Source of the DNA: Gemmatimonadota bacterium
Lineage (GTDB): Bacteria; Gemmatimonadota; Gemmatimonadetes; Longimicrobiales; Gaopeijiaceae
DNA: 64,000 nt
NCBI GenBank assembly: GCA_028874905.1
Contig: JAPPGZ010000073.1
Coordinates: 62,001-126,000, forward strand
Reading direction: 5' to 3'
The notes under the pieces are model-generated. The model was given only the letters and a program-made list of their open reading frames with translations. It was not told where the DNA came from and ran no database searches. Within the stretch, counting starts at the first letter, position 1; each line of letters opens with the position of its first letter. Below, one piece after another: positions 1 to 7,453 of the stretch. The position numbers and the translations under genes were made by a program.

Positions 1-1
1 G

Positions 2-919
2 GGGCTGCCGATCGAGATTCCCATGCCTCACATCGGCGGCGCGGACATTGCGGGTGTTGTCGACAAGACGGGGCCCGGCGTCATGCGCTCACTCCTCGGC
101 AAGCGCGTGGTCGTGGACCCTTCCCTGGACTACGACTGGTACCGACTCGCGTCCAGCCTCGGGACCGGCGCCGAGCCGTTCAGGATCATCGGGGAGCACA
201 CGCAGGGCGGCTTTGCGGAGTACGCCGTCGTTCCCGCCGGGAATGTAATGGAGGTCCCCGACCACGTTTCGTCGGCAACCGCCGCCGCCGCTGCCCTTGT
301 CGGCGTGACCGCCTGGCACGGGCTCACCTCGCGAGGCCGCGTTCGCGGCCACGAGAGGGTTCTGATCACCGGCGCGAGCGGCGGCGTGTCCTGCATGGCG
401 GTGCAGTTCGCCAAGCACCTCGGAGCGGAAGTCTACGCGATCACGTCTTCGGAGGAGCGCGCCCGGCAAGTCCGCGCCCTGGGCGCCGACCACGTCCTGG
501 ACCGCACCACGACCGATTGGAGCAAGGAGATCTTCAAGGCCACCGGCAAGCGGGGGATCGACGTCTGCCTCGACTCGGTCGGCGAGGCGATCTGGCCCCA
601 ACTCGTGAGGAGCCTGGCCGTCGGGGGCCGGCTGGTGTCCTTCGGAGCGACGACCGGCCCCGGCGGAAAGATCGACATCCGGCTCCTCTTCTGGCGGCAG
701 CTCTCGATCCTCGGCTCCACCATGGGCACGCCGGAGGAGTTCCGGAAAACGATGGAGCTTGTCTTCAGCGGGGTGGCGACTCCGCCCATCCACGCGGTGC
801 TGCCGCTTTCCGACGCGCGGCGGGCACACGAGCTGCTTGAGGCGGGCGACGTCTTCGGCAAGCTCGTATTGGACCCGCGGCAGTCCGGCGGAGGGACGTC
901 GCCGGGTGCGGAGGGCTGA
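2..919 (+). CDS. MDR-family zinc-type alcohol dehydrogenase / quinone oxidoreductase (5' truncated)
   Basis: The reading frame is open to the left edge (GLPIEIP precedes the first Met at base 23), so the N-terminus is outside the window. The visible part is the catalytic-domain end, including HIGGADIAGVV, followed by a Rossmann domain with the nucleotide motif GASGGVSCMAVQFAKHLGA and the GGRLVSFGATTG segment. This is the usual order in medium-chain dehydrogenases/reductases, which use NAD(P)H to reduce quinones, enones or aldehydes. The four-cysteine structural zinc lobe of classical alcohol dehydrogenases is not seen: the region after KRVVVDPS contains no cysteines. That favours a zinc-poor quinone oxidoreductase or enoyl-reductase-like member. 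The substrate cannot be told. The next gene starts 5 bases after the stop codon, so the two are probably co-transcribed. Confidence 0.85.
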   Translation, partial: GLPIEIPMPHIGGADIAGVVDKTGPGVMRSLLGKRVVVDPSLDYDWYRLASSLGTGAEPFRIIGEHTQGGFAEYAVVPAGNVMEVPDHVSSATAAAAALVGVTAWHGLTSRGRVRGHERVLITGASGGVSCMAVQFAKHLGAEVYAITSSEERARQVRALGADHVLDRTTTDWSKEIFKATGKRGIDVCLDSVGEAIWPQLVRSLAVGGRLVSFGATTGPGGKIDIRLLFWRQLSILGSTMGTPEEFRKTMELVFSGVATPPIHAVLPLSDARRAHELLEAGDVFGKLVLDPRQSGGGTSPGAEG

Positions 920-924
920 GCCGA

Positions 925-1269
925 GTGGACTTCCGCGAAGCTCAGGATCGGGTGGATGAATGGATCGGCCGGTTCGAGGAGGGATACTGGCCCCCGCTCG
1001 CGATCCTCGCCCGCCTGGTTGAAGAGGTCGGCGAACTGTCGCGCGAGATCAATCATCGTTTCGGCTCCAAGCCCAAGCGGGCCGACGAGGCAGCGGCGGA
1101 ACTCGAACTGGAGATCGCGGACGTTCTCTTTGTGCTGGTTTCGCTGGCGAACCAGCAGGGAATCGACCTGGGCGAAGCGTTCGAACGGGTCATGGACAAG
1201 TACGAGCGCCGGGACCGCGGACGATGGACGCCCAAGGTCGGGCCAGGCCCGACGGAGACCGCCTCGTAA
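925..1269 (+). CDS. MazG-like nucleotide pyrophosphohydrolase
   Basis: A small all-alpha protein of 114 residues starting with GTG. It carries the MazG/MazG-like metal-binding helices: EEVGELSREI at about residues 33-42 (ExxxE type) and EIADVLFVLVSLANQQGIDL at about 69-88 (ExxD type). These residues bind Mg2+ and hydrolyse nucleoside triphosphates to monophosphate and pyrophosphate, a house-cleaning activity. The length fits single-domain MazG-like proteins rather than the two-domain MazG. It follows the oxidoreductase by 5 bases. The exact nucleotide preference cannot be read from the sequence. Confidence 0.85.
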   Translation: MDFREAQDRVDEWIGRFEEGYWPPLAILARLVEEVGELSREINHRFGSKPKRADEAAAELELEIADVLFVLVSLANQQGIDLGEAFERVMDKYERRDRGRWTPKVGPGPTETAS

Positions 1270-1344
1270 CAAAGCTGGCGGGCTGGCTGTCCGCAAATGC
1301 GAGGGCACACGTCGTCCGAATCAACTCCAGCCATCCCGACATTC

Positions 1345-1923
1345 ATGGACAACGGGGAGACAGACGGGATCCTCGTCGAGCGTGTTCGCCGCGGCGACAA
1401 CAGCGCGTTCGATCAGTTGGTCCGGCGGCACCTGAGAACCGCGCACGCGGTGGCCAGGGCGAACCTGGACAACCCGAGCGACGCGGATGGCGTGTGTCAG
1501 GATGCTTTCATAAAGGCGTTGCAGCAGATCGACGCGTGCCGCAACCCCGACCGATTCGGTGCATGGCTCATGGTCATCGTTCGCAACACCGCGCACAACC
1601 GCCGCGACTACAACCGCGTGCGGTCCGCGATCCCGCTGGAGAGCGCAACATCGGCGGCGTCGGGCCACGACCCGCTTGCCGACACGGCCAGGGCCGAGTT
1701 GCGCGGCCGGCTCCGAGAGGCCATGGCACACCTGACGGAACTGCAGCGCCGGGTGCTCGTTCTCTACGATCTGGAGGGCTGGCGACACGGCGAGATCGCC
1801 GCCGAACTGGGCATTTCGGCCGGTTCGTCGCGGGTCCACCTCCATATGGCGAGAAAGACGATGAGAAAACGGCTCGCGGATTCGAGCGGCTTTTGGCCAA
1901 GGACAGTCAAGGGAGTTCCATGA
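1345..1923 (+). CDS. ECF-family RNA polymerase sigma factor
   Basis: The protein has the two-domain layout of extracytoplasmic-function sigma factors. Region 2 is seen in DADGVCQDAFIKALQQID followed by FGAWLMVIVRNTAHNRRD (-10 recognition and core binding). Region 4 is seen in LTELQRRVLVLYDLEGW and EIAAELGISAGSSRVHLHMA, a helix-turn-helix for the -35 element. I chose the ATG at 1345 because MDNGETDGILVERVRRGD matches a normal ECF N-terminus. An ATG at 1297 would add 16 poorly conserved residues, and neither start has a strong ribosome site. The next gene starts 1 base after the stop codon and encodes a short membrane protein, a likely anti-sigma factor, so this sigma factor is probably held inactive at the membrane. 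Confidence 0.9.
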   Translation: MDNGETDGILVERVRRGDNSAFDQLVRRHLRTAHAVARANLDNPSDADGVCQDAFIKALQQIDACRNPDRFGAWLMVIVRNTAHNRRDYNRVRSAIPLESATSAASGHDPLADTARAELRGRLREAMAHLTELQRRVLVLYDLEGWRHGEIAAELGISAGSSRVHLHMARKTMRKRLADSSGFWPRTVKGVP

Positions 1924-1924
1924 G

Positions 1925-2305
1925 ATGAACGACCACCCTAACAATGCACCGGCGGGGACGGGCGCTCCTGCCCCGGCCGGACTCGACCCGGAGACCGACC
2001 CGAACCGCTGGGAAGCCCTTGTGGCCAGGATCATGGCGGAGGCCCGGCCACTGCTGGACGCCCGGCGGCGCCAACCGACGCTTGCCGGCACGCTTGCCGG
2101 CTGGCGGCGACCCGTCATTGCAGCCGCCAGTGGCCTGGCCGCCGCGGCCGTTGCAACGCTGATGCTTCTGCCAGGCGATGGCGGCGCGGAAGAAGTCGCG
2201 ATGGCCGAGGTGATGGTCCCGTGGTCCGTTGCAGCCTGGATCGAGGGAAGCTACGCGCCAACCGTGGAAGAGCTTGTCGAAGCCGTGGAGGAGTACGCCC
2301 CATGA
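1925..2305 (+). CDS. Single-pass membrane protein, probable anti-sigma factor
   Basis: A protein of 126 residues with a cytoplasmic N-terminal half rich in Pro, Asp and Arg, one membrane helix at about residues 59-81 (VIAAASGLAAAAVATLMLLP) and a short acidic periplasmic tail ending VEELVEAVEEYAP. It follows an ECF sigma gene by one base and overlaps the next gene by four bases (ATGA), so translation is coupled through all three. Position, size and topology are those of small anti-sigma factors such as the CnrY type, but I recognise no zinc anti-sigma HxxxCxxC motif. The anti-sigma role is inferred from context. Confidence 0.7.
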   Translation: MNDHPNNAPAGTGAPAPAGLDPETDPNRWEALVARIMAEARPLLDARRRQPTLAGTLAGWRRPVIAAASGLAAAAVATLMLLPGDGGAEEVAMAEVMVPWSVAAWIEGSYAPTVEELVEAVEEYAP

Positions 2306-2787
2306 ACAGGAGAGCGACCGCCGCCGCACTGCTCGCCGCAGTGTTCTTCGCTGGAGCCACCGCCACCCTTGGCGTTCTTCGGATCATGGACAGCCGGTCC
2401 GGGACCTACGTCGAAGAAAACACGCGCTCTTTCCGTTCCGACCAGCGCCCCGAGCTGGCGAGACGTCCGGGAAGCCTCCGTGGACCAGCCGGATTCGACC
2501 AGTTGGCCCGCATTCAGGTGACCGATCGGATGGCCCGGTCCCTGCAACTGACGGATGAGCAGCGGGAACAGATCGACGCGGCCATGGAACGCTCGCGGCA
2601 GGCCGCCCAACAGGTCATGGAGGGGGTGCTGCCACGTCTTCGCAGCCAGATGGATTCCCTCCAGATCGAGATCGACGGCATTCTGACCGACGATCAGCGC
2701 GGCGCTTTTCGGGAGTTCCAGAGACAGGATCGGGAACGCTTTCGCCGATGGACCAGCAGGCGGGGACGATCCGGCGGCCGGAGGTGA
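2302..2787 (+). CDS. Periplasmic LTxxQ-motif protein (Spy/CpxP/CnrX-like)
   Basis: The start at 2302 (MNRRATAAALLAAVFFAGA) is used because it gives a clear N-terminal membrane anchor or signal segment and a 4-base overlap with the preceding stop. A longer frame reaches back to 2221 but adds only low-complexity Arg-rich sequence. The mature part is helical and charged, with two LTxxQ motifs: LTDEQREQ at about residue 83 and LTDDQRGAF at about 132. These motifs define the Spy/CpxP family of periplasmic chaperones and the related CnrX/ZraP metal sensors. The C-terminus is a basic RRWTSRRGRSGGRR tail. As third gene behind sigma and anti-sigma it is a candidate periplasmic sensor feeding the sigma switch. 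There are no obvious His or Cys metal ligands, so metal sensing is not supported directly. Confidence 0.75.
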   Translation: MNRRATAAALLAAVFFAGATATLGVLRIMDSRSGTYVEENTRSFRSDQRPELARRPGSLRGPAGFDQLARIQVTDRMARSLQLTDEQREQIDAAMERSRQAAQQVMEGVLPRLRSQMDSLQIEIDGILTDDQRGAFREFQRQDRERFRRWTSRRGRSGGRR

Positions 2788-2792
2788 GCCCG

Positions 2793-3040
2793 TAGCAGTC
2801 CGTGGATAGAGCCGCCCGAGCACCGAGAGCGGCGAGGCGCCGGGCCGGCAAGGCGCGACGAAGGGCCCGTAGCAGTGCTACGGGTCCGAGGTGCAACGCA
2901 GAGCGCGGCCCCGACAACCGAAAATGTATGGCAAACATCACATGATGTACGCTTTGTCTTACAGTGTGCGGAGGTGGGGCCGAGCGTCCGGCCCGGATGC
3001 ATCGCCGCTCGAATGCCGGGGGGATTCTGTCCGCGGGCTG
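2793..3040 (+). repeat. Inverted-end repeat element, copy 1 (with nested insert)
   Basis: The left end TAGCAGTCCGTGG lies at 2793 and the right end ...GTCCGCGGGCTG at 3040. Between them are blocks nearly identical to the copies at 6153 and 25109: CACCGAGAGCGGCGAGGCGC at 2821, an internal perfect hairpin at 2866-2884 (CCCGTAGCA, one base, TGCTACGGG), CAACGCAGAGCG, and GGATGCATCGCCGCTCGAAT. Compared with the other full copies (about 175 bp) this one is about 75 bp longer because of a nested insert at about 2907-2982. It fills most of the 375-bp gene-free stretch between the LTxxQ gene and tdh. Here the element starts 5 bases after the stop codon, not on it. The family looks like a non-autonomous mobile or REP-type element; no transposase is present. 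Confidence 0.85.
2907..2982. repeat. Nested 76-bp insert inside repeat copy 1, with inverted ends and operator-like repeat
   Basis: The other two full copies read through GAGCGNAGCGGTCC here. In this copy the sequence is opened by about 76 bp beginning GGCCCC (2907-2912) and ending GGGGCC (2976-2981), a perfect 6-bp inverted pair. The interior is clearly richer in A+T than its surroundings and contains the inverted repeat ACATCA-CA-TGATGT at 2935-2948. It lies about 180 bp upstream of the tdh-kbl operon, so it may supply a promoter or operator. Whether it is a true insertion or divergent filler cannot be settled from one locus. Confidence 0.6.
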
Positions 3041-3162
3041 TTCGGCACCAGCCTTGCCCCCGGTGCGTTTACCGGCATTTTTTCATGGCCGGTCAATCGA
3101 CCGGTCGGCCCATGTTCGGACCGCCCGCTCGCAGATTCCAGAGAGTCGGCCATCTCCCCCAT

Positions 3163-4134
3163 ATGAAGCGTATCCTGATAACCGGAGCTGCCGGGCAGAT
3201 CGGGACCGAGCTCTCCGCGGCCCTCCGGACGCGCTACGAGCCCGAGACGGTGTTGGCCACGGACATCCGCAATCCCGCGGAGTGGGCCGGAGCATACCAC
3301 GCCGAAGAGCTCGACTCTCTGGACACGCGAGCCGTGCGTGGCGCCGTGGAGCGGTTCGGAGCCACCGAGATCTTTCACCTCGCGGCGGTCCTGTCCGCTG
3401 CGGCCGAACAGGATCCGGCGCGCGCCTACCGCATCAACATGGGCACGCTTCTGAACGTCCTGCAGGTCGCGGCCGAAACGGGTTGCCGGGTGTTTACGCC
3501 CAGTTCGATCGCCGTCTTCGGGCCGGAGACGCCGAGTGATCCGGCCCCACAGTCCACGCTGCAGCGGCCGACGACCATGTATGGCGTCACAAAGGTCGCC
3601 GGCGAGCTTCTCTGCGACTACTACCACACGCGTTTCGGAGTCGACGCCCGCGGACTCCGCTTTCCGGGACTCGTCTCCTATACGGCCCCCGCGGGCGGCG
3701 GGACCACCGACTACGCCGTCGACATCTTCCGCTGCGCGCTGACCGAGGGCCGCTACACGTGCTTCCTGAAGCCGGACACGCGCATGGACATGCTGTACAT
3801 GCCCGACGCGATACGCGCGATCGTGGAGCTGATGGAAGCACCGTCCGAGGCATTGGTCCACCGCAACGCGTTCAACGTCACGGGCATGCATTTCACTCCG
3901 GCCGAGCTCGCGGACGCGATACGCGTGCACATGCCGGACTTCGAGATCGTGTACGAGCCGGACCCGTTGCGCCAGGCCATCGCAGATTCGTGGCCCGCGC
4001 GTCTGGACGACTCGGAGGCGTTCGAACAGTGGGGCTGGCGCGCCGAATACGGGCTTCCGGACATGGTGGCGGACATGTTCAGGGGACTGAGAAGCCAACT
4101 CGCCCGTGAGGGATCGGGCTCCGCCCGGAGGTAA
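3163..4134 (+). CDS. tdh: L-threonine 3-dehydrogenase, SDR type
   Basis: A protein of 323 residues of the extended short-chain dehydrogenase/epimerase family. It has an N-terminal GAAGQIG dinucleotide motif (residues 8-14) and the catalytic Tyr-x3-Lys as YGVTK (Y140, K144). The SSIAVFGPE segment and the RFPGLVSY segment are typical of the SDR-type threonine dehydrogenases, which oxidise threonine to 2-amino-3-ketobutyrate with NAD+. The start at 3163 was chosen because MKRILITGAAG is the normal N-terminus; the frame is open upstream through the repeat element but that is not coding. The next gene, 8 bases on, encodes KBL, the enzyme that uses this product, which strongly supports the assignment over a sugar epimerase. 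Confidence 0.92.
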   Translation: MKRILITGAAGQIGTELSAALRTRYEPETVLATDIRNPAEWAGAYHAEELDSLDTRAVRGAVERFGATEIFHLAAVLSAAAEQDPARAYRINMGTLLNVLQVAAETGCRVFTPSSIAVFGPETPSDPAPQSTLQRPTTMYGVTKVAGELLCDYYHTRFGVDARGLRFPGLVSYTAPAGGGTTDYAVDIFRCALTEGRYTCFLKPDTRMDMLYMPDAIRAIVELMEAPSEALVHRNAFNVTGMHFTPAELADAIRVHMPDFEIVYEPDPLRQAIADSWPARLDDSEAFEQWGWRAEYGLPDMVADMFRGLRSQLAREGSGSARR

Positions 4135-4142
4135 GCGACAAG

Positions 4143-5375
4143 ATGCCGATGGATCGCCTGACCGACGTGGTCAATCGCCTCGTCGCCGGGATGGAGGAGG
4201 CGGGGACCGCAAAGGGAGCCGAAATCGTCGTGCGGGAGGTGATCCCGCCGCAGGGCGGACACGGTCCCCGATTCCTACTGGAGGGACAGGGCGACAAGCG
4301 ATTCATCCGCATGAATGCCAACTCGTACCTGGGTCTCAGCCTGCACCCCGAGGTCATCGAGGCCGAGGAGACCACGGCGCGCGCAATGGGTGCCGGACCG
4401 GGGGCCGTTCGTTTCATCGCGGGGACGCACACGCCGCACATCGAACTGGAGCGCGGACTGGCAGCGTTTCATGGGCGGGAAGAGGGGATGATCTTCTCTT
4501 CGGCCTACGCGGCAGTAGTAAGCGCGCTTGTTTCCCTCACCGACAGGACCACCTTCCTGCTGTCCGACGAACTCAATCACAACTGCATCATCAACGCGAT
4601 CCGGATGTCCCGCCCGGCAGGGAAGGCGATCTACCCGCACCTGGATCTGGCCGCGCTGGATCGCCAGCTGGACGAAGCGAAGGGTGTTGCACGCCGGGCG
4701 ATCGTGGTGACCGACGGGATCTTCTCGATGCGTGGCGACCACGCCCCGGTCGACGAGATCATGGATATCGCGAGGAAGCACGATCCCGACTACCCCGAGA
4801 ACGTGGTGGTCTTGGTGGACGACTCTCACGGTGTCGGCGCGTTCGGGGCCACCGGCCGGGGCACCGAGGAATACACCGGCAGCCCACCCTGCGACCTTCT
4901 CGTGGGCACCCTGGGCAAGGCGTTCGGCGTCAATGGCGGCTACGTCGTGTCGAGCGCGCCGGTGATCCGCTTTCTGCGCGAGTCTTCGCCCCTGTACATC
5001 TACTCGAACCCCATAACCGCCGGCGAAGCCGCAGCGGCGCGGAAATCGCTGGAGATTCTGCAGGGACCGGAAGGCGCGACGCGGTTGCGGCACCTGCGCA
5101 ACCTCACCGGTCGATTCGAGTCGGGGCTGGTATCGCGCGGTTTCGAGATCATCCCGGGCGACCACCCCATCGTGCCCATCATGGTGCGCGACACCACCGA
5201 GACCCGCCGCCTGGTCGCCGCCCTCTTCGACGCCGGCGTGCTGGCCACGGGCCTAGCCTTCCCCGTCGTTCCGCGCGGCGACGAGTCGATCCGCTTCCAG
5301 ATCAACGCCGACCACACCGAGGCCGGCATCGACTACGTCCTCGCGGCGCTCGAACAGGCCCGCCGGGCCGTGTGA
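4143..5375 (+). CDS. kbl: 2-amino-3-ketobutyrate CoA ligase (glycine C-acetyltransferase)
   Basis: A 410-residue PLP enzyme of the alpha-oxoamine synthase family, which cleaves 2-amino-3-ketobutyrate with CoA to glycine and acetyl-CoA. Visible motifs are MNANSYLGLSLHPEV near residue 57, the cofactor Asp/His region VVLVDDSHGVGAFG (about 222-235), and the PLP lysine in GTLGKAFGVNGGY (K259). Length is normal. A second in-frame ATG lies two codons downstream (4149). Together with tdh it forms a two-gene route from threonine to glycine and acetyl-CoA. The family also contains serine palmitoyltransferase and AONS (BioF), but the tdh neighbour decides in favour of KBL. Confidence 0.92.
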   Translation: MPMDRLTDVVNRLVAGMEEAGTAKGAEIVVREVIPPQGGHGPRFLLEGQGDKRFIRMNANSYLGLSLHPEVIEAEETTARAMGAGPGAVRFIAGTHTPHIELERGLAAFHGREEGMIFSSAYAAVVSALVSLTDRTTFLLSDELNHNCIINAIRMSRPAGKAIYPHLDLAALDRQLDEAKGVARRAIVVTDGIFSMRGDHAPVDEIMDIARKHDPDYPENVVVLVDDSHGVGAFGATGRGTEEYTGSPPCDLLVGTLGKAFGVNGGYVVSSAPVIRFLRESSPLYIYSNPITAGEAAAARKSLEILQGPEGATRLRHLRNLTGRFESGLVSRGFEIIPGDHPIVPIMVRDTTETRRLVAALFDAGVLATGLAFPVVPRGDESIRFQINADHTEAGIDYVLAALEQARRAV

Positions 5376-5408
5376 TGGGACAACCGACCAACCGGACCTG
5401 ACACGACC

Positions 5409-6155
5409 GTGCGCATTGCCATCATCTCGGACATCCATGCCAACCTGCCCGCCCTGGAGGCTGTGCTCGCAGATATTGCGTCCCGGCGCGCCGACGCCAC
5501 GTACCACCTTGGAGATCTCGTCGGCTACGGCCCTTGGCCCAACGAAGTCATCGAACGGATCCGGTCCGCCGGCATCGCGGGGGTGGCGGGCAACTACGAC
5601 ACGACCGTCGCCCTCGGCCACCCGAGTTGCGGCTGTCAGCACGACGACCCTCGTCACCGGGCGCTGTCGACACAGAGCTACCGCTGGACGCGCGAAAACA
5701 CCACGGCCCGCAACCGACGCTACCTGGCCAGTCTCCCGTTCCGTCTCGATCTGCGGCCATTCGGCGGACACGCGCCCGGGTGTACCCTGATCCTCGTCCA
5801 CGGGGCGGCGACGCTCAACACGGTCTACTGGCGCGAGGACCGATCCGACCGGTTCTGCGACAAGATGATCGGCTTGCTGCGCGCCCGCGAAGGCGACGCG
5901 ATCTTCTTCGGTCACACCCACAAGCCCTGGACCAGGACGTTCCAGGGTCGGACCCTGGTGAACACCGGCTCCGCCGGCAGGCCCAAGGACGGCGACCCGC
6001 GTGGTTCCTACGCGCTTGTGCGATTCGCCGCCGACGAGATCGAGGTCCGCTTCCCGCGTGTCTCCTACGACCTGGACCGCGCTGTCGCGGCAATCAAGGC
6101 GGCGGGGCTTCCCGACGAGCTGGGGGTCGTCCTCAGGACCGGCGGGTCGCTCTAG
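5409..6155 (+). CDS. Metallophosphoesterase (calcineurin-like)
   Basis: A 248-residue protein starting with GTG. It has the two-metal phosphoesterase signature: SDIHAN (D8, H10), HLGDLVGYGP, GNYD and the C-terminal GHTHKPW. The order and length match the YfcE/MJ0936-like small phosphodiesterases and the ApaH-like group. The real substrate (cyclic nucleotide, dinucleotide or phosphoprotein) is not predictable. Its stop codon TAG (6153-6155) is also the first three bases of repeat copy 2. It starts 33 bases after kbl, so it may share its transcript. Confidence 0.85.
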   Translation: MRIAIISDIHANLPALEAVLADIASRRADATYHLGDLVGYGPWPNEVIERIRSAGIAGVAGNYDTTVALGHPSCGCQHDDPRHRALSTQSYRWTRENTTARNRRYLASLPFRLDLRPFGGHAPGCTLILVHGAATLNTVYWREDRSDRFCDKMIGLLRAREGDAIFFGHTHKPWTRTFQGRTLVNTGSAGRPKDGDPRGSYALVRFAADEIEVRFPRVSYDLDRAVAAIKAAGLPDELGVVLRTGGSL

Positions 6156-6325
6156 CAGTCCGTGGAGAAAGCCGCGCGAGCACCGAGAGCGGCGAGGCGC
6201 CGGGCCGGCAAGGCGCGACGAAGGGCCAGTAGCAGCGCTACGGGCGCGAGGAGCAACGCAGAGCGAAGCGGTCCGGCGCGGATGCATCGCCGCTCGAATG
6301 CCGGGGGCTTTTCTCCACGGACTGC
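6153..6325 (+). repeat. Inverted-end repeat element, copy 2 (cleanest copy)
   Basis: This copy shows the inverted ends best. The left end GCAGTCCGTGGAGAAAGCC (from 6156) pairs with the right end GGCTTTTCTCCACGGACTGC (6306-6325), with a single one-base difference. Interior blocks match copies 1 and 3, including a CAGTAGCAGCGCTACGGG imperfect hairpin near 6227 and GGATGCATCGCCGCTCGAAT. The element fills the whole space between the phosphoesterase and the convergent gene on the other strand. Its TAG start is the stop codon of the upstream gene. Its strong pairing potential means it could also act as a bidirectional terminator between two convergent genes. Confidence 0.88.
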
Positions 6326-6331
6326 CAAACG

Positions 6332-7453
6332 CTAGTTCCAGGGCCTCACCCGGAGGAAGAAGGACCCGCCGAAGCGGGTGTAGTAGGCCCCGCTGATATT
6401 CGTCTCCACCTTCTGCCAGCCGAAGCGGAATGCGCCCGAAACCCTGTCTCCCAGGTGTCTGGTCAACTCGGCATACAGTATCGAGGCGTTGTCCGCCTCC
6501 TCTCCCGGGACCAGCGCGTCCTGACCGGGCTGGATGAAACGCTTGCGGGCCAGAGTGCCCAGGAGGCCGACCTGCGTGTTCTCTCCCAGAATCCAGTCGG
6601 CCCGGCCGTTCAGGCGGGCGGCGTTGTACTCCACCCGAAGCGATGTCGAGCGGCTGCGCGTTCCTTCCAGCGTCAACTCGAGCGACAGCCGCTCCCACCT
6701 GCCCTGGAAGGCCGCGCCCGCCCCCACGGCATGGTCGATTCGGGGCGAACCCTGTCCCTGTTGCGGATAGCTGTGATAGCTGTAGCTGCTGAAAGCCCGC
6801 AGCCCCCAGTAGTCGTTTCGATCAAGCTCGCCCACGCCACGGTAGATCTTTCTGACGCCCGCGTTCACCACCAGCGAGGACCGGTCCAGCAGGTCGAGCG
6901 CGGGCAGCACCTTCGGGGCCGCGTAGTCGGCGATCTCTCCCTCGACGCCGAGGTCGAGGAAGCCGCGGTGCAGGTAGGACACCCCGGCGGTGTAGCGATC
7001 GTATCCCGGCGAGAGATACAGCGGCATCGGGGGCCGGTCGGAAATACTCCTGAACCGTGCTCCGGTATGGGCTGTCACGGCCCCGCTCCGGATCAGGCGC
7101 TGATACGTCGTTTCCATGCTGCCGCTGTGCTCGCGGGGGGCGTAGTTGCGCAGCTGGAAGCCGCCTGTCGCGAACTGGCGGATCCCGCCGTCGAACGCCA
7201 CGTCGACGGACTGGTTCTCGCGTCCCATGAGCCGCAGGATGCCTCGGACCGTAACCTCTCCCACACCGGCCACGGCCCTCTCGGTCGAGTCGATCTGGGG
7301 GACCGTAATCGCGGAGAAGTTCCCCAGGTAGCCCTCAAGCGAAGCGCCTTCCGTGATCACGAAGTCACGGAGACGAATCTGACCGTCCGCCGCGGCCGGG
7401 GTGGCGACGCCGGCGCAAATCGCGACGAACGGCAGAAGGCGTCCGGCCCTCAT
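6332..7453 (-). CDS. Putative outer-membrane beta-barrel protein
   Basis: A 373-residue protein with an N-terminal signal peptide (MRAGRLLPFVAICAGVATPAAA, cleavage near residue 22). The rest shows alternating short strands rich in aromatic residues and Gly, for example YRGVGELDRNDYWGLRAFSS, and ends with a strand closing in an aromatic (FFLRVRPWN), as expected for a barrel inserted by BAM. I recognise no named family. It is the last gene of a leftward operon and overlaps the coiled-coil gene before it by four bases (ATGA), which itself is coupled to a two-component pair. The role is unknown: possibly an export pore or a sensor of envelope state. Confidence 0.65.
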   Translation of the reverse strand: MRAGRLLPFVAICAGVATPAAADGQIRLRDFVITEGASLEGYLGNFSAITVPQIDSTERAVAGVGEVTVRGILRLMGRENQSVDVAFDGGIRQFATGGFQLRNYAPREHSGSMETTYQRLIRSGAVTAHTGARFRSISDRPPMPLYLSPGYDRYTAGVSYLHRGFLDLGVEGEIADYAAPKVLPALDLLDRSSLVVNAGVRKIYRGVGELDRNDYWGLRAFSSYSYHSYPQQGQGSPRIDHAVGAGAAFQGRWERLSLELTLEGTRSRSTSLRVEYNAARLNGRADWILGENTQVGLLGTLARKRFIQPGQDALVPGEEADNASILYAELTRHLGDRVSGAFRFGWQKVETNISGAYYTRFGGSFFLRVRPWN

